Program-made: the position numbers and the translations under genes | Notes under the pieces: generated by a model | Database searches by the model: none | What the model saw: only the letters and a program-made list of their open reading frames with translations | What the model was told of the DNA's origin: nothing | In this document: positions 58,425 to 64,000 of the stretch, one piece after another | Position numbering within the stretch: the first letter of the stretch is position 1 | How the letters are laid out: each line of letters begins with the position of its first letter | Assembly: GCF_014646515.1 (NCBI RefSeq) | Contig: NZ_BMNK01000003.1 | Location: 310,001-374,000 of the forward strand | DNA: 64,000 nt | DNA from: Nonomuraea glycinis | Lineage (GTDB): Bacteria > Actinomycetota > Actinomycetes > Streptosporangiales > Streptosporangiaceae | Direction: 5' to 3'

Positions 58425-59192
58425 GAGCCCGGCCGAGAGCGCCGCCTCCAGCGCGGGCCTGGCGGCGGTGAGCGAGGGACCGTACCACGTGAGCAGTCGC
58501 CCGCTCACCAGCGCGCAGGGCAGGCCGGGGAAGGACTCAGGGCCGTCGGTGGCGGAGAAGGCGTACGGCTCGTCGGGCAGCACCACCAGATCCGGGCCGG
58601 CCGCCACCAGTTCCGGCAGCGGGATCTTCGGATAGCGCTCGGGGTGGCCGGCGTAGAGGTTGTCCACGCCCAGCCTGGCGAGCACGTCACCGGTGAAGGT
58701 GTCGCGGCCCGCCACCATCCACGGGCGCCGCCAGATCGGGATGACCGCGCTCCTCCTCGGCCCGTCGTACGGCGCCCGCCAGCTCTCCTCGGCCCGGTCG
58801 AGCCAGCCGGGACGGCCGGTCCGGCAGGCCCCGGCGAACATCCGGGCCAGCGAGGCGAAGGCCTCCTCCAAGGTCTCGATCCTGGTCACCCAGACGGGCA
58901 CGCCCGCCGCGCGCAGCGCCTCGATGTCCGGGGCGCGGTTCTCCTCGGCGTTGGCCAGGACGACGTCCGGGCGCAGCCGCCTGATCAGCTCGACGTCGGG
59001 GTTCTTGGTGCCCTTGACCCGGGTGACGTCCAGGTCGGCGGGGTGCGAGCACCAGTCGGTGACGCCCACCAGGGCGCCGGGGAGCGTCGCGGCCACCGAC
59101 TCCGTCAGCGACGGCACCAGGGACACGATGCGCGTCACGGTCTCGGGGACCGGCACGACCGCGCCGGTGTCGTCAACTTGTTCGCTTGACAC
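58389..59192 (-). CDS. Helical-backbone metal-receptor (BtuF/FepB-like) protein
   Basis: A 267-residue protein of the periplasmic-binding fold with a helical backbone (VTRIVSLVPSLTESVAATLPGALVGVTDW; then RVKGTKNPDVELIRRLRPDVVLAN), as in vitamin B12 and siderophore receptors. No signal peptide or lipobox is visible in the first 20 residues (M-S-S-E-Q-V-D-D...), so it appears cytoplasmic or truncated at the N-terminus. The GTG 59192 is the only reasonable start. It has no transporter partner next door. The proximity to icmF, a B12 enzyme, invites a cobalamin role, which is speculation. Confidence 0.82.
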   Translation of the reverse strand: MSSEQVDDTGAVVPVPETVTRIVSLVPSLTESVAATLPGALVGVTDWCSHPADLDVTRVKGTKNPDVELIRRLRPDVVLANAEENRAPDIEALRAAGVPVWVTRIETLEEAFASLARMFAGACRTGRPGWLDRAEESWRAPYDGPRRSAVIPIWRRPWMVAGRDTFTGDVLARLGVDNLYAGHPERYPKIPLPELVAAGPDLVVLPDEPYAFSATDGPESFPGLPCALVSGRLLTWYGPSLTAARPALEAALSAGLSAGRAGPGTPA

Positions 59193-59315
59193 GGAAGAAC
59201 TCTATGCGTCACGACCATGGACTGGGAGATTGCCGGGAATTGCGCTACAAGTGAGGATAGAGATCCGTAGAATCCTGAAAAAGAATCACATTCTCTTGAA
59301 TCGGGGGATCGTCGG

Positions 59316-60119
59316 TTGGAGCGAGACTCGCTGGGCTTTGATCCGAACACGCCCAACGTCGCCCGCCTGTACGACTACTACCTTGGGGGCAAGGACCACT
59401 TCCCGGCGGACCGCGAGGCCGCCGAGAAAATTCTCGCGGTGGCCCCCGAGTTGCGAGCCGCCGCACGCGCCAACCGGGCCTTCCTGGGGCGAGCCGTACG
59501 GTTCCTGGCGGGCGCCGGGATCCATCAGTTCCTGGACATCGGCACCGGGCTGCCCACGCAGGGGGCCGTGCACGAGGTCGCCAACGAGATCCTGGGCAAC
59601 AGCAAGGTCGTCTACGTGGACGTGGACCCGGTGGTCCTGGTCCACGCTAGAGCGCTGCTCGAATCGGCCGAGGACACGAGGGCGGTGGAAGGCGACCTCA
59701 GAGCACCCCAGGAAATCCTGAAAAATCCGGATGTCACGGAGGTCATCGACTTCACCAAGCCGGTCGGGATCCTGCTGGTCGCCGTCATGCACTTCATCGA
59801 CGAGGCCGACGACCCGCAGCAGATCATCCGTACCCTGCGCGAAGCCATGGCGCCGGGCAGCTACCTCGTGCTGTCCCACGGCACCAGCGACGCCCGCGCC
59901 GCGGCCGTCAGCAAGGGCACCGAGGTCTACAAGAACGCCACCTCGCGGCTCTTCCTGCGCGACCGCAAGCGGATCGAGGCCCTGTTCGAGGGCTTCGAAC
60001 TGCTGGAGCCAGGGCTGGTCTGGCTGCCGGAGTGGCGGCCCGACGAGGCCGACCGGATCGACTTCATCGAGCACCCGGAAGCCTCGCTCGTCGTGTGCGG
60101 CGTGGCCAGAAAGAGCTGA
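59316..60119 (+). CDS. SAM-dependent methyltransferase, DUF574 family
   Basis: A 267-residue member of the actinobacterial S-adenosyl methyltransferase family (PF04672). The family opening FDPNTPNVARLYDYYLGGKDHFPADRE is at about 8-34, followed by the SAM motif FLDIGTGLPTQG and VVYVDVDPVVLVHARALL. TTG start at 59316. Many such paralogues occur per genome and their substrates are largely unknown. The LLM oxidoreductase gene follows 1 bp later, probably in an operon. Confidence 0.9.
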   Translation: MERDSLGFDPNTPNVARLYDYYLGGKDHFPADREAAEKILAVAPELRAAARANRAFLGRAVRFLAGAGIHQFLDIGTGLPTQGAVHEVANEILGNSKVVYVDVDPVVLVHARALLESAEDTRAVEGDLRAPQEILKNPDVTEVIDFTKPVGILLVAVMHFIDEADDPQQIIRTLREAMAPGSYLVLSHGTSDARAAAVSKGTEVYKNATSRLFLRDRKRIEALFEGFELLEPGLVWLPEWRPDEADRIDFIEHPEASLVVCGVARKS

Positions 60120-60120
60120 C

Positions 60121-61020
60121 GTGCGGATCGGCCTGGCGGTTCCCCAGTACGGCCGGTTCGCCTCGCTGGGCAGCCTGCGCCTGGTCGCGTGGGAGGCCGA
60201 GGCCATGGGCTTCGACTCCCTGTGGGTGGGTGACCGGCTGCTGACGCCGCTGGAGCCCAGGGACCGCTATCCGGGCGGCGACGGATTGATCCCGAAGGAG
60301 CACGGCGTCTTCCTGGACCCGTTCGCGGTGCTGACGGTCGCCGCCTCCCTCACCTCCCGGGTCCGGCTGGGCGCCAGCGCGCTGAACGCCTGCTGGTACG
60401 CTCCCCCGCTGCTGGCCCGCTCGCTCACCACCATCGACCGGCTCAGCGACGGCCGGCTCGACGTCGGCCTCGGCCTCGGCTGGTCCTCCGACGAGTACGC
60501 GGCCGTCGGCGTGCCGTGGCAGTCCAGGGCCGCCCGCTACGAGGCCACGCTGGACGCGCTGGAGGCGATCTGGCACAGCGATCCGGTGGCCTACTCCACC
60601 GAGCTGTGGACCGTGGCGCCCAGCCACATCCACCCCAAGCCCGTCGGCCGCCCGCCGCTCTACCTCGCCGGCTTCGCGCCCGACGCGCTCTCCCGCATCG
60701 GGCGCAGGGCCGACGGCTGGCTCACCGCCGCACTGCCACTGCCCATGCTCATCCCGATGTGGGATGCCGTACGGCGCAGCGCCGAGGCCGCCGGCCGCGA
60801 CCCGGAGGCGCTGCGGATGGTGATGCGGGCCAACCCGATCATCACCCGTGCGGGCCAGGGGACGCCGCCGGTGAGCGGCACCGTGGCGCAGATCGCCGGC
60901 TATCTGGCCGAGGCGGCGGCGGCCGGGGTCCACGAGATCTTCCTGGACCTCCAGCTCACCGCCAGGGACGACCAGCACCTGCTCAAGCTGGCCGAAGAGT
61001 TCAGGTCCCACCTGACCTGA
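60121..61020 (+). CDS. LLM-class F420-dependent oxidoreductase
   Basis: A 299-residue luciferase-like monooxygenase-fold protein. Supporting segments: MRIGLAVPQYGRF-like start, SLWVGDRLLTPLEP, RLDVGLGLGWSSDEYAAVGVPW and the late PPLYLAGFAPDALSRIGRRADGW stretch. Actinobacterial members of this TIGR03619-like group use F420. GTG start at 60121, directly after the methyltransferase stop. Substrate unknown. Confidence 0.9.
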   Translation: MRIGLAVPQYGRFASLGSLRLVAWEAEAMGFDSLWVGDRLLTPLEPRDRYPGGDGLIPKEHGVFLDPFAVLTVAASLTSRVRLGASALNACWYAPPLLARSLTTIDRLSDGRLDVGLGLGWSSDEYAAVGVPWQSRAARYEATLDALEAIWHSDPVAYSTELWTVAPSHIHPKPVGRPPLYLAGFAPDALSRIGRRADGWLTAALPLPMLIPMWDAVRRSAEAAGRDPEALRMVMRANPIITRAGQGTPPVSGTVAQIAGYLAEAAAAGVHEIFLDLQLTARDDQHLLKLAEEFRSHLT

Positions 61021-61025
61021 CCACT

Positions 61026-61065
61026 CCGGAGCCGCCCGCCGACCCTCGCGCCAGGGCCGCTCCGG
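61026..61065. terminator. Candidate bidirectional terminator hairpin
   Basis: CCGGAGC (61026-61032) and GCTCCGG (61059-61065) are perfect inverted arms, with an inner CCCT/AGGG pair. They lie in the 50-bp gap between convergent LLM oxidoreductase and icmF genes. No T-run. Confidence 0.5.
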
Positions 61066-61070
61066 CGTCG

Positions 61071-64000
61071 TCAGACGTTGCGCCTGTACTGGCCGCCCGC
61101 TTCGAACAGGGCCTCGGTGATCTGGCCCAGCGAGCACACCCGGGCCGCCTCCATCAGCACCTCGAAGGCGTTGTCCTCGGACATGGCCGTCTCGCGCAGC
61201 CGGGCGAGGGCGGCGGGCGCCTCGTCGCGGTGACGCTCGTGGAAGGCGTGCAGCCGGTCCAGCTGGGAGCGCTTCTCCTCCTCGGTCCCCCTGGCCAGCT
61301 CCAGCTGGTGCGGCTCCTGCTGGTCGGCGCCGTCCGGGCCGCGGAAGGTGTTGACCCCGACGATGGGCAGCGAACCGTCGTGCTTGCGGGTCTCGTACAG
61401 CATGGACTCGTCCTGGATGCGGCCGCGCTGGTAGCCGGTTTCCATCGCGCCCAGCACGCCGCCCCGGTCCGACAGCCGCTCGAACTCGCTCAGCACCGCC
61501 TCCTCCACCAGGTCGGTGAGCTCGTCGATGATGAACGACCCCTGCAGCGGGTTCTCGTTGCGGGCCAGACCCCACTCGCGGTTGATGATGAGCTGGATCG
61601 CCATGGCCCGGCGCACCGAGTCGGCCGACGGGGTGGTGACCGCCTCGTCGAAGGCGTTGGTGTGCAGGCTGTTGCAGTTGTCGTAGACGGCGATCAGGGC
61701 CTGCAGAGTGGTGCGGATGTCGTTGAAGTTCATCTCCTGGGCGTGCAGGGAGCGGCCCGAGGTCTGGACGTGGTACTTGAGCTTCTGCGACCGTTCGGCC
61801 GCGCCGTACCTCTCCCGCATGGTGACGGCCCAGATGCGGCGGGCCACCCGGCCGAGCACGCTGTACTCGGGGTCCATGCCGTTGGAGAAGAAGAACGACA
61901 GGTTGGGCGCGAAGTCGTCGACGTTCATGCCGCGTGCCAGGTACGCCTCCACGTAGGTCAGGCCGTTGGCCAGGGTGAAGGCGAGCTGGCTGATGGGGTT
62001 GGCGCCGGCTTCGGCGATGTGGTAGCCGGAGATCGACACCGAGTAGAAGTTGCGCACCCTGCTACGGATGAACCACTCCTGGATGTCGGCCATCATCCTG
62101 AGCGAGAACTCGGTGGAGAAGATGCAGGTGTTCTGCCCCTGGTCCTCCTTGAGGATGTCCGCCTGCACGGTGCCCCGGACGGTGGCGAGCGTCCTGGCCC
62201 GCAGGTCACGCGCTTCTTCTTCGTACGGGGCCCGCCCGTGCTCGGCCTGGAAACGGTCCATCGCCTGGTCGATGGCGGCGTTGAGGAAGAAGGCGAGGAT
62301 CGTGGGGGCCGGGCCGTTAATCGTCATCGACACCGAGGTGTTGGGCGCGGCCAGGTCGAAGCCGTCGTACAGGGCCTTCATGTCGTCGAGCGTCGCGATC
62401 GACACCCCCGAAGTGCCGACTTTTCCGTAAATATCGGGGCGCAGGTCGGGGTCGTTCCCGTACAGCGTCACCGAGTCGAACGCGGTGGACAGCCTGGTCG
62501 CGGGCTGTCCCTCCGACAGCAGCTTGAAGCGCCTGTTGGTGCGGAACGGGTCGCCCTCGCCGGCGAACATCCTGGTCGGGTCCTCGTCGTCCCGCTTGAA
62601 CGAGAACACCCCGGCGGTGAACGGGAACCTGCCCGGCAGGTTCTCCGCCCGCAGGAACCGCAGCAGCTCGCCGTGGTCGGTGTAGCGGGGCAGGGCCACC
62701 CGGGGAATGCGGTTGCCGGAGAGCGTCTCGCGCCACAGCGGCGTGTGGATCTCCCGGTCGCGCACCTTCACGACCAGCTCGTCCGCGGTGTACTGCTCCT
62801 TCGTCGCGGGCCAGGAGTCCAGCAGCGCCCGGCTCTCCTCGCTCAGCTCCCGCTCGGCCCGCTCGCTCAGCTCGGCCAGCCGGGCGTCGGCCGCGCCCTC
62901 CCCGTCCCCGTTACGAGCACCGTCACCGGCACCGTCCAGCAGCGCGCGCACCTCGGTGAGCTGCTGCCGGCGGCGGGCGACCTCCGCCTGCGCCCGCGTC
63001 TCGGCGTGGTAGCCGCGCACCGTCTCGGCGATCTCCGCCAGGTAGCGCACCCGTGACGGCGGCACGATCGCGGCCGACGCCTGCGAGGTGCGGCCGCGCA
63101 CCGCCGCCAGCAGTCCCGGCCCGGCCGGCAGGCCCTTGTCCACCAGCAAGTCCTTGAGATGGTGGTAGAGGGCGGTGACGCCGGCGTCGTTGTAGCGGGC
63201 CGCGATCGTGCCGAAGACCGGCATCTCGTCCGGCGAGACGCCGAACGCCTCGCGGTTGCGGACGAGCTGGCGGCGCACGTCGCGCAGGGCGTCCTCGGCG
63301 CCGCGCCGCTCGTACTTGTTGATCACGACCGCCTCGGCGAAGTCCAGCATGTCGATCTTCTCGAGCTGGGAGGCCGCGCCGAACTCGGGCGTCATCACGT
63401 AGATGGGCACGTCCACGTGCGGCACGATCCCGGCGTCGCCCTGGCCGATGCCGGGCGTCTCCACCACGACCAAGTCGTACCCTGCGGCCCGGCAGGCGGT
63501 GATGACGTCGTCCAGGCAGGCGGGCACCTCGTTGGGGGCGCCTCGGGTGGCCAGCGAGCGGAAGTAGGTCTGCGGGCTCAGGCTGTTCATCCTGATCCGG
63601 TCGCCGAGCAGCGCGCCGCCGCCGCGCCTGCGGGTGGGGTCGATCGCGATGATGGCGATGCGCAGCTTGTCGTCGTTGTCCACCCGCAGCCGGCGGACCA
63701 GCTCGTCGGTGAGCGAGGACTTGCCCGAGCCGCCGGTGCCCGTGATGCCCAGCACCGGCGCGGAACGGCCCGCCGCCCGCAGCCCCTCGACGAGCTCGGC
63801 GGGGGCCCGGCCGGACTCGATCAGGGTGATCGCGCGGGCCAGGGCCGGCTGGTCGCCCGAGACCACGGCCTCCACGGTGGGCGCGCCCCCCGGCTCGACG
63901 TCGCACTCCTCGATCAGCTTGTTGATCATCCCGGGCAGGCCGAGCCGCTGGCCGTCCTCGGGCGAGAAGATCCGGGTGACGCCCCGGGAGTGCAGGAGGT
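61071..64000 (-). CDS. icmF: Fused isobutyryl-CoA mutase IcmF (partial, runs off the window)
   Basis: Adenosylcobalamin-dependent acyl-CoA mutase fused to its own G-protein chaperone. The window holds the 3' part; the frame stays open to 64000 with GVTRIFSPEDGQRLGLPGMI, the end of the B12-binding domain, so the gene begins outside. Next comes the MeaB-like GTPase (Walker A GTGGSGKSS; VVVETPGIGQGDAG), a linker, then the large catalytic TIM-barrel domain (TNRRFKLLSEGQPATRLSTAFDSVTLYG; GANPISQLAFTLANGLTYVEAYLARGM). This domain order is that of IcmF. Known substrates are isobutyryl/butyryl-CoA and relatives; exact specificity is not read here. Confidence 0.95.
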   Translation of the reverse strand, partial: LLHSRGVTRIFSPEDGQRLGLPGMINKLIEECDVEPGGAPTVEAVVSGDQPALARAITLIESGRAPAELVEGLRAAGRSAPVLGITGTGGSGKSSLTDELVRRLRVDNDDKLRIAIIAIDPTRRRGGGALLGDRIRMNSLSPQTYFRSLATRGAPNEVPACLDDVITACRAAGYDLVVVETPGIGQGDAGIVPHVDVPIYVMTPEFGAASQLEKIDMLDFAEAVVINKYERRGAEDALRDVRRQLVRNREAFGVSPDEMPVFGTIAARYNDAGVTALYHHLKDLLVDKGLPAGPGLLAAVRGRTSQASAAIVPPSRVRYLAEIAETVRGYHAETRAQAEVARRRQQLTEVRALLDGAGDGARNGDGEGAADARLAELSERAERELSEESRALLDSWPATKEQYTADELVVKVRDREIHTPLWRETLSGNRIPRVALPRYTDHGELLRFLRAENLPGRFPFTAGVFSFKRDDEDPTRMFAGEGDPFRTNRRFKLLSEGQPATRLSTAFDSVTLYGNDPDLRPDIYGKVGTSGVSIATLDDMKALYDGFDLAAPNTSVSMTINGPAPTILAFFLNAAIDQAMDRFQAEHGRAPYEEEARDLRARTLATVRGTVQADILKEDQGQNTCIFSTEFSLRMMADIQEWFIRSRVRNFYSVSISGYHIAEAGANPISQLAFTLANGLTYVEAYLARGMNVDDFAPNLSFFFSNGMDPEYSVLGRVARRIWAVTMRERYGAAERSQKLKYHVQTSGRSLHAQEMNFNDIRTTLQALIAVYDNCNSLHTNAFDEAVTTPSADSVRRAMAIQLIINREWGLARNENPLQGSFIIDELTDLVEEAVLSEFERLSDRGGVLGAMETGYQRGRIQDESMLYETRKHDGSLPIVGVNTFRGPDGADQQEPHQLELARGTEEEKRSQLDRLHAFHERHRDEAPAALARLRETAMSEDNAFEVLMEAARVCSLGQITEALFEAGGQYRRNV

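Overview
The window is very GC-rich, uses many GTG/TTG starts and 4-bp ATGA/GTGA gene overlaps, and carries typical actinomycete markers: the nrtL-lysA-hom-thrC gene set, a SARP/BTAD regulator, treXYZ plus treS, gpgS, an F420-type LLM oxidoreductase, a DUF574-type methyltransferase and IcmF. This is chromosomal DNA of a filamentous actinomycete. The gene set would fit the Streptosporangiales, but the taxon is inferred, not proven. No tRNA, rRNA, CRISPR array or prophage was found.

Layout. (1) 0-15 kb: the lysine/threonine genes nrtL, lysA, hom and thrC all lie on the minus strand but are split twice. A TnpB-only (IS605/IS1341-like) element sits between nrtL and lysA. Three GT-A glycosyltransferase genes sit between hom and thrC. 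A fourth glycosyltransferase-like gene with a coiled coil lies upstream of nrtL, divergent from an asparagine-synthase-like gene, so the amino-acid genes are embedded in what looks like a surface-glycan locus. (2) 15-25 kb: treS, then a PadR / ABC ATPase / FtsX-type permease operon, divergent from a sugar ABC importer with two consecutive lipoprotein receptors (the first LpqY-like) and an MsiK-type missing ATPase. Its first permease has an extra domain of about 170 residues. (3) 25-34 kb: ung, small conserved genes, a thiamine-binding protein, an FAD monooxygenase behind a fourfold repeated operator-like motif, an HxlR-peroxiredoxin fusion, two unrecognised repeat-rich proteins and an SDR. (4) 34-45 kb: a BTAD/NB-ARC regulator, the overlapping treX-treY-treZ operon, and mscL with a zinc-ribbon-like tail. 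(5) 45-58.5 kb: PAP2 phosphatase, Usp-like protein, a GT4 and glucosyl-3-phosphoglycerate synthase (gpgS), then a carbohydrate locus with a Gfo/Idh oxidoreductase, two paralogous MDR dehydrogenases, a TIM-barrel isomerase, an MGH1/GH63-like glucosylglycerate-type hydrolase, an ABC importer (receptor plus two permeases) and a ROK regulator. (6) 58-64 kb: a metal-receptor-like protein, a methyltransferase, an LLM oxidoreductase and the 3' part of icmF, which runs off the window.

A theme runs through the window: compatible solutes. Trehalose can be made from maltodextrin/glycogen (TreXYZ) or maltose (TreS), with a possible LpqY-like route for re-uptake. Glucosylglycerate can be made through GpgS. 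A hydrolase of the glucosylglycerate/mannosylglycerate type sits nearby with an importer and a ROK repressor, and mscL could release osmolytes on down-shock. The most interesting candidates for new biology are the 48.6-58.4 kb carbohydrate locus, the HxlR-peroxiredoxin fusion whose only two cysteines lie one per domain, and the permease with an inserted extracellular domain between two receptors and one channel.
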